Assembly: GCA_031428635.1 (NCBI GenBank)
Contig: JANPPS010000031.1
Location: 1 to 24,053, forward strand
Reading direction: 5' to 3'
DNA length: 24,053 bases
Source: JANPPS01 sp031428635
GTDB taxonomy: Bacteria > Pseudomonadota > Alphaproteobacteria > Acetobacterales > Acetobacteraceae
Part shown: positions 6,951-15,234 of the stretch, in pieces
Numbering within the stretch: the stretch's first letter is position 1
Layout: each line of letters starts with the position of its first letter
The notes under the pieces: generated by a model
What the model saw: only the letters and a program-made list of their open reading frames with translations
What the model was told of the DNA's origin: nothing
Databases searched by the model: none
Translations under genes and position numbers: made by a program

Positions 6951-9335
6951 GTGACGCAGGGGAAGCCGGGTTTGAGACGCAGCGCACTATGGATTGCCGC
7001 CACAGCCCTGTTACCGTTGGTGCAGCCCCATCCGGCGGAGGCGCAGCGTGCCACCTCCCGCACCCGGGTCCAACGCGCCGTTCGTGCGGCGCCCGTGGCG
7101 GACGGCACCGTGATCACCGCCATTCGCGTTCAGGGTAATCAGCGGATCGAGGAGGGAACGATCCGCTCCTATATGCTCGTCAGCCCCGGCGACGCGTTCA
7201 ACGCCGAACGAGTCGATCGAAGCCTGAAGGCGCTGTATGCGACCGGGCTGTTCCAGGACGTGACGATCCAGCGGGACGGTCCGGCCGTGGTGGTGCGGGT
7301 GGTCGAGAATCCAATCGTGAACCAGATCGCGTTCGAAGGTAACCGCAAGCTCACCGACGATCAGCTACGGCCCGAACTGCAGTTGCGCGCCCGCGCCGTC
7401 TACACTCCTCAGCTGGTGCAGGCCGACCGGCAACGGCTTCTCGACCTGTATGCCAAGCGTGGCCGGTTCGCGGCGACAATCGAGCCGAAGGTCATCCGCA
7501 TCGACCAGAATCGTGTCAACGTCGTGTTCGAGGTGCATGAGGGTGACACGACCCTCATCAGCCGTATCGCGATCGTTGGTAATCACGCGTTCAGCGAGAA
7601 CCGCCTACGGGAAGTGATCGTCAGCCGGGAGCAGGCGTTCTACCGCATTTTCAGCAGTACCGACCAATACGATCCAGACAAAGTCAATTTCGATAAAGAG
7701 CTGCTACGGCGATTTTATCTAAAGAACGGATATGCCGACTTCGACGTCATGAATACGTCGGCCGAGTTGTCGCCGGACCGGCGCGCTTTTTTCCTCACGT
7801 TCACGATAAGCGAGGGTGAGCGATACCAGGTTGGTAAGGTATCGGTCGACAGCAAGCTTCGTAACTTGAAGGGTGACGACCTGCTGCCCCTGGTGCGGAT
7901 CAGCGACGGCGACACCTATGATGGCGACTTGGTGGAAAAGACGACCGAGGCGCTGCAAGAGGCGGTGCAGAACCTCGGCTATGCCTTTGTGGACGTGCAT
8001 GCGCGCATTGCCCGCAACCAGGCAAAAAAGACGGTGGACTTGGTATTCGACGTGACCGAAGGGCCGCGCGTGTTCGTCGAGCGGTTGGACATCGTCGGTA
8101 ACTCGCGCACCAAGGACAAGGTGATCCGTCGTGAGTTCCGGATCGCCGAAGGTGATGCGTTCAATGCCACCGCCGTGCGCCGGTCGCGGGTACGGCTGCA
8201 AGACCTGGGCTACTTCAACACCGTAGTCGTGCAGCCGTCGCCGGGTTCGGCGCCCGACCGCGCAATTCTCACTGCTCAGGTCGATGAGAAAGCAACGGGC
8301 GAGCTGACGATCGGTGGTGGGTATTCGACCGACGCAGGCGCGCTGCTGAACGCAGGCCTACGCGAGCGGAACTTGGTCGGCACTGGCATCGACGCGAGCC
8401 TAAACGGCACACTCGCGCAGAAGCGGAGCCAGCTCGATGCGTCGATCACGGACCCGTACTTTCTCGACCGCAACTTGGTAGCCGGTGCAGACCTGTTCCA
8501 TGTCCAGAATAATAATCAGGATATTGCGGCGTATAGCGAGAGCCGGACGGGTGGCGCGCTGCGGCTCGGCTACGAGTTCAACGAGCATCTTCGGCAGGCA
8601 TTCACCTATTCGCTGGTCGACCGTAACATCTACAATGTGCAGTCCGGCGCGAGCTTTTTCATTCAGAACCAGGCGGGCCGGTCGGTCTTGTCGCAGCTGG
8701 GCCAGACCCTGGCGCTTGATTACCGCGATAGCCGCACCGATCCGCATGAGGGGTTCATCGTACGGCTGGGCACCGACTTCGCCGGCCTGGGCGGTACGGC
8801 GCGCTATCTGCGTACCCGGCTCGATGGCAACTACTACATCCCGCTCGAGCGTTTCACGGGCGATTCCGAGTGGGTATTGGCCTTATCGGCGAGCGGTGGC
8901 TATCTGGCTCAGCTCGGCAAGGAAGAAAAGATCATCGACCGGTTCTTCCTGGGCGGGGATAATTTACGCGGCTTCCAGTCGGGCGGCGCCGGACCGCATG
9001 CGCTGGGCACGAACTCGGTCGACAGCATTGGCGGCCGGCTTATCTACACGCAGACGACGGAGCTACGGTTCCCGCTGCCGATCTCAGCCGACCTTGGGCT
9101 TTCGGGGCGCGCGTTCGTGGACGTGGGTGGGCTGAACGAGGTGACGAAGACGATCGTCGGCGCCCCCGCAGGAACGACCGTGGTCGATTTTGGTGGGCCG
9201 AGGGTGGGCGCTGGCGTGGGCATTTCGTGGAAGACGCCCTTCGGACTAATCAACATCGACATCGCCGATGCGGTGTTAAAAAAGAAATACGACAAGACCC
9301 AGGTGTTCCGGTTTGGCTTTGGTACGAGGTTCTGA
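6951..9335 (+). CDS. bamA: Outer membrane protein assembly factor BamA
   Basis: Omp85-family core of the BAM machine that folds beta-barrel proteins into the outer membrane. The GTG at 6951 opens a signal peptide: basic GKPGLRRS, a hydrophobic stretch WIAATALLPLV, then a likely cut after AEA near residue 31. Five periplasmic POTRA repeats follow (about residues 50-430), with repeated endings such as NPIVNQIAFEGNRKLT and VERLDIVGNSRTKDKVI. A 16-strand barrel then runs to the C-terminus. The conserved barrel loop motif RGF is at 673-675 (NLRGFQSGG), and the last residue is Phe as in outer-membrane barrels. Length is 794 residues versus 810 in E. coli. Its stop overlaps the ompH start (TGATG). 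Confidence 0.97.
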   Translation: MTQGKPGLRRSALWIAATALLPLVQPHPAEAQRATSRTRVQRAVRAAPVADGTVITAIRVQGNQRIEEGTIRSYMLVSPGDAFNAERVDRSLKALYATGLFQDVTIQRDGPAVVVRVVENPIVNQIAFEGNRKLTDDQLRPELQLRARAVYTPQLVQADRQRLLDLYAKRGRFAATIEPKVIRIDQNRVNVVFEVHEGDTTLISRIAIVGNHAFSENRLREVIVSREQAFYRIFSSTDQYDPDKVNFDKELLRRFYLKNGYADFDVMNTSAELSPDRRAFFLTFTISEGERYQVGKVSVDSKLRNLKGDDLLPLVRISDGDTYDGDLVEKTTEALQEAVQNLGYAFVDVHARIARNQAKKTVDLVFDVTEGPRVFVERLDIVGNSRTKDKVIRREFRIAEGDAFNATAVRRSRVRLQDLGYFNTVVVQPSPGSAPDRAILTAQVDEKATGELTIGGGYSTDAGALLNAGLRERNLVGTGIDASLNGTLAQKRSQLDASITDPYFLDRNLVAGADLFHVQNNNQDIAAYSESRTGGALRLGYEFNEHLRQAFTYSLVDRNIYNVQSGASFFIQNQAGRSVLSQLGQTLALDYRDSRTDPHEGFIVRLGTDFAGLGGTARYLRTRLDGNYYIPLERFTGDSEWVLALSASGGYLAQLGKEEKIIDRFFLGGDNLRGFQSGGAGPHALGTNSVDSIGGRLIYTQTTELRFPLPISADLGLSGRAFVDVGGLNEVTKTIVGAPAGTTVVDFGGPRVGAGVGISWKTPFGLINIDIADAVLKKKYDKTQVFRFGFGTRF

Positions 9336-10210
9336 TGCATCGTTCGATTAAGATCGCCACGGCTCTGTTGCTGTTCGCAGCGCCCGCAATGGCCCAAGGC
9401 CAGGGTCCCGGCTGGTTTGTGCCCGGCGGCCAGCCCGCGGCACAAAACGCGACTCCCCGCCCGCCGCCCGCCCGCCCGGGCCAACCCACCCGCGCCGTGC
9501 CGCCGCCCGTGCAGATGCCGCCGCCGCAGCAGCAGCAGGAAGCGCAACAGCCCGAGCCACCGCCGCTCGACGTGCAGCTACCGCCGCTGCCCGAATTACC
9601 CGCCCTGCCGCGCGGCGTCGCGCCGCCCACGCCGGTTATCGGTGTGCTTGGCGTGCCGGACATCATGCGCGCGGCATCCGCCGCCAAGCAGGTCGAGAAG
9701 ACCATTATCGAGCGGCGTGAGAAGCTGAACGAGGACGCGCAGAAGGAGCAGGCGAGCTGGCGCGACATGCAGCAGTCGCTGGCGACACAGCGTGCCGGAT
9801 TGAGTCCCGACCAGATCCGCGCCAAGGAGCGTGAGTTGCAGGACCGTATTACCAATGCGCAGAAGCAACTGCGCGACCGTAACCGCTTCATTCAGGAGGC
9901 AGCGCAGGTCGGCCTGGCGCAGATCGAACGCATGCTGATCGGCGTCATTCGCCAGGTGGCGGAAAGCCGAGGCATGAACTTGGTGTTGCGTCGGGAGCAG
10001 GTGGCGCTGAACGTGAACGAGTTCGACATTACCGAGGCGGTCGTGGACCAACTGAATAAGGTGCTTCCGAACGTTGTACTGCCCCCCGACGGCGTATCAG
10101 CTGTGGCATTCATGGCGCTGGGCGGCCCCGGTGGCGTGCCGGCCACTTCGCCGGTCCCGACGTTGGCCACGCCTAGCGTTACGAACCCCGCTCCGGGGCC
10201 GCGCCGCTGA
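9335..10210 (+). CDS. OmpH/Skp-family periplasmic chaperone with long proline-rich insert
   Basis: Skp-type proteins hold unfolded outer-membrane proteins in the periplasm and hand them to BAM. The ATG overlaps the bamA stop as TGATG. Residues 1-20 are a signal peptide (basic start, LLLFAAPAMA, cut before Gln21). Residues of about 38-100 are extremely rich in Pro and Gln, including a QQQQ run. The OmpH domain spans about 103-255: VIGVLGVPDIMRAASAAK, a long charged coiled-coil stretch, then the closing MNLVLRREQVALN block. A low-complexity Pro/Ala/Gly/Thr tail ends the protein. At 291 residues it is nearly twice the 161-residue E. coli Skp. The family call rests on the OmpH domain plus its place between bamA and lpxD; the insert is unusual. 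Confidence 0.9.
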   Translation: MHRSIKIATALLLFAAPAMAQGQGPGWFVPGGQPAAQNATPRPPPARPGQPTRAVPPPVQMPPPQQQQEAQQPEPPPLDVQLPPLPELPALPRGVAPPTPVIGVLGVPDIMRAASAAKQVEKTIIERREKLNEDAQKEQASWRDMQQSLATQRAGLSPDQIRAKERELQDRITNAQKQLRDRNRFIQEAAQVGLAQIERMLIGVIRQVAESRGMNLVLRREQVALNVNEFDITEAVVDQLNKVLPNVVLPPDGVSAVAFMALGGPGGVPATSPVPTLATPSVTNPAPGPRR

Positions 10211-11298
10211 GCGCGACCAACCTGCCGGACGGTGCGGCGGGCGATGGCCGGTTCTTTGGCCGGGCCGGCCCGTTCGGCTGGGCCGAGGTGTGCGCTGCCG
10301 CTGGTATCGCGCCGGCGGCTGGTGGCCCGCGCCTTACGGGTATCGCGCCGCTTCAGGCCGCCGGGCCGGAGCACGTGAGCTTTCTCGATAACCGCCGCTA
10401 CTTAGATCAGTTGCGCTCGACCCGCGCCGGGGCCGTGATCATCCGGTCGGATATGCTGGACGCAGTGCCACCCGGGGTCGCGACGCTACTCACGCCGGAG
10501 CCATATGCCGCATGGGCCCGGATTGCGGCGCTGTTCCACCCCGCCCCGCCCGTACGCCCAGGCATCCACCCCTCCGCTGTGATCGATCCGGCTGCCCGGG
10601 TCGACGCATCGGCCGAAATCGGGCCGCTGGCAGTGATCGGCGCGCGTGCGGAAATCGGCTCCGGCTGTCGGATCGGGGCCGGCGCTGTGATCGGCGATGC
10701 GGTTGTGATCGGTCGTGACTGCCGGGTCGGACCGCTCGCGTCGATCAGTCACGCCGTGCTGGGCGATCGTGTTTACGTCTACCCGGGTGCCCGGATCGGT
10801 CAGGAGGGCTTTGGTTTCGCCACCACGCCGGAGGGGTTCATCACCGTGCCGCAACTCGGCCGTGTCCTGTTGCATGACGATGTCGAGGTTGGCGCCAACA
10901 GCACGGTCGATCGCGGTTCCGTTCTCGATACGGTCATCGGTGCTGGTAGCCGGCTCGATAACCTGGTTCAGATCGGCCATAATGTGCGTATGGGCCGGTG
11001 CTGCGTGATAGTGGCGCAATCGGGCATCTCCGGCTCGACCGTGTTGGAAGACTTTGTGACCGTCGCGGCCCAGGCGGGGCTGACGGGGCATCTGCGTATC
11101 GGCCGCCGCGCACGGATCGGTGCCCAGGCCGGGGTCATGGCGGATGTGGAGGGCGGGGCCGACGTAGTCGGTAGTCCGGCCGAGCCGGTGCGCGACTTCT
11201 TCCGCGGCGTCGTGACGTTGCGCAAGCTGTCACGTAAGCCCACGCTGCGACTTAATCCTGGTCCGGACGCGAGCGGGACCGGCGAGCATGCGGACTAA
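10207..11298 (+). CDS. lpxD: UDP-3-O-acylglucosamine N-acyltransferase (probable CTG start)
   Basis: Adds the N-linked 3-hydroxyacyl chain to UDP-3-O-acylglucosamine, the third step of lipid A synthesis. An N-terminal uridine-binding domain ends near LDNRRYLDQL; a left-handed beta-helix of hexapeptide repeats follows, containing the catalytic-His segment QIGHNVRMG. The first ATG/GTG/TTG in frame is GTG 10288, but the codons before it encode GRFFGRAGPFGWAEV, which matches the typical alphaproteobacterial LpxD N-terminus. The frame is open back to a stop at 10174, and the only near-cognate starts are CTG 10207 (overlapping the ompH stop as CTGA) and CTG 10222. I annotate from 10207; the start codon is inference, while gene identity is firm. 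The protein from 10207 has 363 residues. Confidence 0.9.
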   Translation: MSATNLPDGAAGDGRFFGRAGPFGWAEVCAAAGIAPAAGGPRLTGIAPLQAAGPEHVSFLDNRRYLDQLRSTRAGAVIIRSDMLDAVPPGVATLLTPEPYAAWARIAALFHPAPPVRPGIHPSAVIDPAARVDASAEIGPLAVIGARAEIGSGCRIGAGAVIGDAVVIGRDCRVGPLASISHAVLGDRVYVYPGARIGQEGFGFATTPEGFITVPQLGRVLLHDDVEVGANSTVDRGSVLDTVIGAGSRLDNLVQIGHNVRMGRCCVIVAQSGISGSTVLEDFVTVAAQAGLTGHLRIGRRARIGAQAGVMADVEGGADVVGSPAEPVRDFFRGVVTLRKLSRKPTLRLNPGPDASGTGEHAD

Positions 11299-11791
11299 CC
11301 CAATGGACGGAACACCACCGCAAACCCCAATCGAGGCAGCCCAGCGCGGGGCCGTGGACATCGATATCGCGGGGATTATGCACGCGATTCCGCATCGTTA
11401 CCCGTTCCTGATGATCGACCGCTTACCGGACGTTTACCTCTATCGCTCGGCGGTCGTGATCAATAACGTATCTATAAACGATAAATTCTTCCAAGGCAAT
11501 TTTCCCGGTCACCCCGTGATGCCGGGCGTGCTGATCATCGAAAGCATGGCGCAGACGGCGGCGGTGCTGGTAGTGGCGACGCTGGGTCCGGCGTCGGCTG
11601 GTAAGGTTGTTTATTTCATGACGATCGAATCGGCCAAGTTCCGCCGCCCCGTAGTCCCTGGCGATCAGCTTCGGATCGAAGTCATCAAGGTCCGCAGCCG
11701 CGGCAATGTATGGAAATTCCGCGCGGTCGCCCGGGTGGACGGCGCCTCCGTGGCGGAGGCGACCTACGCCGCCATGATCATGGACCGTTGA
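11288..11791 (+). CDS. fabZ: 3-hydroxyacyl-ACP dehydratase FabZ
   Basis: Dehydrates 3-hydroxyacyl-ACP in fatty acid elongation, competing with LpxA/LpxD for the hydroxyacyl-ACP pool, which explains its regular place between them. The hot-dog fold landmarks are PHRYPFLMIDR (residues 35-45) and NFPGHPVMPGVLIIESMAQ, with catalytic His75 and Glu85. Length is 167 residues versus about 151 in E. coli, the extra being an N-terminal extension. ATG 11288 overlaps lpxD by 11 bases and is preceded by a GGCGAG; ATG 11303 is a possible alternative that removes 5 residues. Confidence 0.96.
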   Translation: MRTNPMDGTPPQTPIEAAQRGAVDIDIAGIMHAIPHRYPFLMIDRLPDVYLYRSAVVINNVSINDKFFQGNFPGHPVMPGVLIIESMAQTAAVLVVATLGPASAGKVVYFMTIESAKFRRPVVPGDQLRIEVIKVRSRGNVWKFRAVARVDGASVAEATYAAMIMDR

Positions 11792-11793
11792 GC

Positions 11794-12636
11794 ATGAAGA
11801 TGGCCGCCATGCCGGCAACGACCACACGCATCCACCCAACCGCATTCGTCGCCCCCGGCGCGCAGTTGGGGCAGGGGGTCGAGGTCGGGCCGTTCTGCAT
11901 CGTGGGCGGGGACGCCGTGTTGGAAGACGGCGTGCGCTTGCTGTCCCACGTTGTGATCGACGGCCACACTCTGATTGGACCTGGCGTGATCGTCTACCCG
12001 TTTTGCACCGTGGGAATGGCGCCGCAGGACCTGAAGTACAAAGGTGAGCCGACCCGGTGCGAGGTAGGTGCCCGCACCCAGTTACGGGAACATTGCACGA
12101 TCCACCGCGGTACCGTGACGGGCACGGGACTGACCCGCGTCGGCGCGGACTGCCTGCTGATGGCGGTGGTGCACGTGGCCCATGATTGTGAGATCGGGGA
12201 CGCGGTCGTGATCGCCAACAACGTCGTCATGGGCGGCCATGTGACAATCGGCACTGGCGCGGTGATCGGCGGATCGGCCGCATTACACCAGTTTGTCCGC
12301 ATCGGCCGCGGCGCGATGGTGGGTGGCGTGAGCGGCGTGGAGGCGGACGTTATTCCGTTCGGCAGCGTGATCGGCAATCGGGCGCGCCTGATGGGCCTGA
12401 ACGTCATCGGCCTGCGTCGTCGAGGGGCGGACCGGGCGGCGGTGCACGGATTGCGCGCCGCCATACGACGGTTGTTTGACGGCAGCGACGGCGTGTTCAG
12501 TACGCGCCTGACGCAGATGCGCGAGACGGCCGCCCACGAACCGCTAGTGGCGGAAGTGCTGGCCTTCATCGACGCGCCGAGCAAACGCGGCCTGATTCGC
12601 GCGGCCCTGACGCCAGACGAGGCGGAGCCGGCGTAA
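11794..12636 (+). CDS. lpxA: UDP-N-acetylglucosamine acyltransferase
   Basis: Catalyses the first step of lipid A synthesis, transferring a 3-hydroxyacyl chain from ACP to the 3-OH of UDP-GlcNAc. The protein is a trimeric left-handed beta-helix: hexapeptide repeats run from IHPTAFVAPGA to about residue 200, followed by a helical C-terminal domain. The catalytic His is the first His of HVAHDC, about residue 127 (H125 in E. coli); ANNVVMGGHV and the later HQFVRIGRGAMVGG are also family marks. ATG 11794, 2 bases after the fabZ stop, gives 280 residues; in-frame ATGs at 11800 and 11809 are alternative starts and would be nearer the usual 262-270. Confidence 0.96.
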   Translation: MKMAAMPATTTRIHPTAFVAPGAQLGQGVEVGPFCIVGGDAVLEDGVRLLSHVVIDGHTLIGPGVIVYPFCTVGMAPQDLKYKGEPTRCEVGARTQLREHCTIHRGTVTGTGLTRVGADCLLMAVVHVAHDCEIGDAVVIANNVVMGGHVTIGTGAVIGGSAALHQFVRIGRGAMVGGVSGVEADVIPFGSVIGNRARLMGLNVIGLRRRGADRAAVHGLRAAIRRLFDGSDGVFSTRLTQMRETAAHEPLVAEVLAFIDAPSKRGLIRAALTPDEAEPA

Positions 12637-12641
12637 CACCG

Positions 12642-13469
12642 ATGGCCGCGCCGTTAGGGATCCTGGCGGGCGGCGGGCCATTTCCCGCCAAGGTCGCGGC
12701 TGCCGCGGAGGCGCTTGGCCGGCCGGTGTACATCGTGGGCCTACGCGGATTTGTGGACGAATCAACGATTGCCGCCTGGCCGCATCTGGTGCTGCGCATG
12801 GGTGCGGCCGGTGAGATCATGGCGGCTTTGCGGGCGCAGCACGTGGTCGATCTGGTCATCGTGGGCCCGGTCCGGCGGCCGTCGCTGCTCGATCTTCGCC
12901 CCGACGCGGTCGGCGGCCGCATCCTGGCCCGCATTGGGCGCGCGGCGTTTACCGGCGATGACGGGTTCCTGGCCGCGATCGTGCACGTGCTGGGCACCGA
13001 GGGCTTTCGCATCATCGGCGCGCACGAAATCCTGGGCGACGCGACCGCCCCCGCCGGCGTGCTAGGTTCTGTGTGCCCCGACGACGACGCCCGCCATGAC
13101 GTCGCCCGCGGCGTGATCGTTGTTCGCGCGTTGGGCGCCGTCGATGTAGGGCAGGGCGCGGTGGTGCAGCAGGGGATCGTCCTGGCGTTGGAAGCGATCG
13201 AGGGTACGGACGCCATGCTTGCCCGCGCCGGAAGTCTCGCCCGCCCCGGACCCGGCGGTGTGTTGGTCAAGCTCGTGAAGCCTGGTCAGGACCGCCGCAC
13301 GGACCTGCCGACGATCGGCCCCGCCACCATTGCCGCCGCCGCCGCCGCCGGGCTACGAGGGCTTGCGTTTGAGGCAGGCGGTACCCTGATAACCGACCGC
13401 GCCGCCTGCATTGCGGCTGCCGACGCCGCCGGGCTATTCCTGCTCGGCATTAACGGAGAACCCCCATGA
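12642..13469 (+). CDS. lpxI: UDP-2,3-diacylglucosamine pyrophosphatase LpxI
   Basis: Hydrolyses UDP-2,3-diacylglucosamine to lipid X and UMP; LpxI replaces the unrelated LpxH in most alphaproteobacteria. The start LGILAGGGPFP, the internal IVGPVRRPSLLDLRPD, the KPGQDRRTDLPTIGP block and the C-terminal FEAGGTLITDRAACIAAAD are characteristic of the LpxI (DUF1009) family. Length is 275 residues, as usual. It begins 5 bases after lpxA and its TGA overlaps the gloA ATG. In many relatives lpxB follows, but here it does not. Confidence 0.94.
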   Translation: MAAPLGILAGGGPFPAKVAAAAEALGRPVYIVGLRGFVDESTIAAWPHLVLRMGAAGEIMAALRAQHVVDLVIVGPVRRPSLLDLRPDAVGGRILARIGRAAFTGDDGFLAAIVHVLGTEGFRIIGAHEILGDATAPAGVLGSVCPDDDARHDVARGVIVVRALGAVDVGQGAVVQQGIVLALEAIEGTDAMLARAGSLARPGPGGVLVKLVKPGQDRRTDLPTIGPATIAAAAAAGLRGLAFEAGGTLITDRAACIAAADAAGLFLLGINGEPP

Positions 13470-13855
13470 GCCAATTGCTGCACACCATGATACGCGTGAT
13501 GGATCTGGACCGCAGCATCCAGTTCTACACTGGACTGCTGGGCATGAAAGAACTGCGCCGTAGCGAGAACGCAAGCCAGCGCTACACCCTGGTCTTCGTC
13601 GGCTACGGCGAAGTGAGTGGATTGAACGAAATCGAGCTTACCCATAACTGGGACCAGGCCGAGCCGTATGCGATTGGCACGGCGTTCGGACACCTGGCGG
13701 TCGGCGTGCCGGATGTCGCGGCAACTTGTGAGCGGCTACGGGCAAGTGGAGTGAAGATTACCCGAGAGGCAGGGCCTGTGAAGGGCGGCACGACGGTAAT
13801 CGCGTTCGTCGAAGACCCGGACGCCTACAAGATCGAGCTGGTTCAGCGCGCCTGA
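13466..13855 (+). CDS. gloA: Lactoylglutathione lyase (glyoxalase I)
   Basis: Converts the hemithioacetal of methylglyoxal and glutathione to S-lactoylglutathione, a detoxification step in the cytoplasm. It is a small VOC-fold protein of 129 residues with strong similarity to E. coli GloA: LLHTMIRVMDLDRSI at the start, IELTHNWD in the middle and REAGPVKGGTTVIAFVEDPD near the end. The four metal ligands of the family map to His6, Glu57, His76 and Glu124. GGAGA sits about 6 bases before the ATG, and the start overlaps the lpxI stop (ATGA). Its tie to the lipid A operon is positional only. Confidence 0.95.
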   Translation: MSQLLHTMIRVMDLDRSIQFYTGLLGMKELRRSENASQRYTLVFVGYGEVSGLNEIELTHNWDQAEPYAIGTAFGHLAVGVPDVAATCERLRASGVKITREAGPVKGGTTVIAFVEDPDAYKIELVQRA

Positions 13856-13905
13856 TCCCTAACCTGCTTAAACTCGCGTCGTTTGCTGGGCAGACGGCGC
13901 GGGGG

Positions 13906-15234
13906 TTGGTGGCGGACGACACGCTGCGCATTGGCGTGACGGGCCTGGCGCGGGCCGGCAAGACAGCGTTTCTGACGTCGGCCGCAGCCAATCTGTTGGC
14001 GTGGGGTGCGGGGCGGGCGTTGCTTCCGGCCCTTGGCGCGGCTGGGCGCGTAGGGGTGGCCATCGCCCCGGCTGGGGCAGGGGCGATGCCGCGGTTCGAC
14101 GTGGCCCGGCATCGCGCGGCGCTGGCGGCCGACCCGCCCGACTGGCCGGCGCGCACGAATGCGGCGTCGCTGCTGGCGCTGGACTTGACCGTGCCCCGCA
14201 GCAGTTTTGGCGTCAGCCTGCCGTCGCGCCGGGTGCGGGTCGAGTTGCTGGACTATCCGGGCGAATGGCTGCTCGATCTGCCGCTGTTGCAGACGTCGTT
14301 TCGCGGATGGTCGGAACAAACCCTACGACGCTTGGAAATCCAGCCGGTCGCCCGCGACTTTTTAGCGTTCAACGCTGCCCTACCCGCCCGTGCGCCGGCG
14401 GATGAGGCGCTGGTCGGCGCGGGCCACGCTCTTTATGGCGCACTGCTAACCCGGCTTCGCGACAAACAGCATTTGGCGTTGTTGCAGCCGGGTCGGTTTC
14501 TGATGCCGGCCCCTGGTGATGCGCCGCCCTGGGTCGCGTTCTTCCCTCACACCGGCTCTGGCCCGTTACAGGACTTGCTGGAACAACGATACGACCGCTA
14601 CGTGAAGGCCGTGCGGGACGACCTGTCTGCGCCGTTATTCGGGCAAGTGGACCGGATCGTCGTGCTGGCAGACCTGCTGACGGCACTCCACTCCGGGCCG
14701 GCTGCGTTCCAAGATACCGCGACGGCACTGGCGTCCGTGGGGGCGGCGCTACGCTGGCGGCAGGGGTGGCTCGATAGACTGGTGGCGCTCGGGCAACTGC
14801 GCTGGCCGCTGCGTACCATTACGCGCGTGGCGTATGCCGCCACCAAATCCGACCATGTCGCGGCGCGGCAGCGCGGTAATCTGGCGGCGCTGATGCGTGA
14901 CGTCGTGCGGGACCCTGCCTCGGTCATCCAGGGCGCCGACGTACCGTCCGCCACGTTCGCCATCGCCGCCGTGCGCTGTACCGAGGACGTGGTCTGGCAG
15001 TTAGACGGTCATCCCGTCAGCGCCGTGCGCGGGCGTCGGATCGGGGACGTGACGCCGGGCCGATCCTATCCCGGTGAGGTGCCGGACCGCGTGCCGGACG
15101 CACAGTTTTGGCAGCACCCGTTTCTCAACCTGCCAGTGTTTGAGCCGCTACGTTTACCCGACGGCGGGCGGGCGGGCGTGCCGTCTTTGGCGATGGACGA
15201 ACTGCTGGCGTTCCTGTTGGCGGACGTGCTGTGA
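13906..15234 (+). CDS. ycjX: YcjX-family P-loop NTPase
   Basis: Predicted GTP/ATP-binding protein of unknown cellular role, usually paired with the membrane protein YcjF and linked in E. coli to envelope stress regulation. The Walker A motif GLARAGKT is at residues 13-20 counted from TTG 13906, and the family segments VELLDYPGEWLLDLP and VAYAATKSDHV follow, the latter containing a TKSD-like base-recognition motif. The TTG has no Shine-Dalgarno and leaves only 9 residues before RIGVTGL. The frame is open upstream, and a CTG at 13852 overlaps the gloA stop (CTGA), which would restore a family-like N-terminus of about 25 residues. Length is 442 from TTG versus 465 in E. coli. Confidence 0.9.
   Translation: MVADDTLRIGVTGLARAGKTAFLTSAAANLLAWGAGRALLPALGAAGRVGVAIAPAGAGAMPRFDVARHRAALAADPPDWPARTNAASLLALDLTVPRSSFGVSLPSRRVRVELLDYPGEWLLDLPLLQTSFRGWSEQTLRRLEIQPVARDFLAFNAALPARAPADEALVGAGHALYGALLTRLRDKQHLALLQPGRFLMPAPGDAPPWVAFFPHTGSGPLQDLLEQRYDRYVKAVRDDLSAPLFGQVDRIVVLADLLTALHSGPAAFQDTATALASVGAALRWRQGWLDRLVALGQLRWPLRTITRVAYAATKSDHVAARQRGNLAALMRDVVRDPASVIQGADVPSATFAIAAVRCTEDVVWQLDGHPVSAVRGRRIGDVTPGRSYPGEVPDRVPDAQFWQHPFLNLPVFEPLRLPDGGRAGVPSLAMDELLAFLLADVL

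Noticed and set aside
12566..13270. Minus-strand 234-residue ORF opposite lpxI
   Set aside because: Antisense shadow of a clear LpxI gene; Arg/Pro/Ser/Thr-rich with no recognisable domain.
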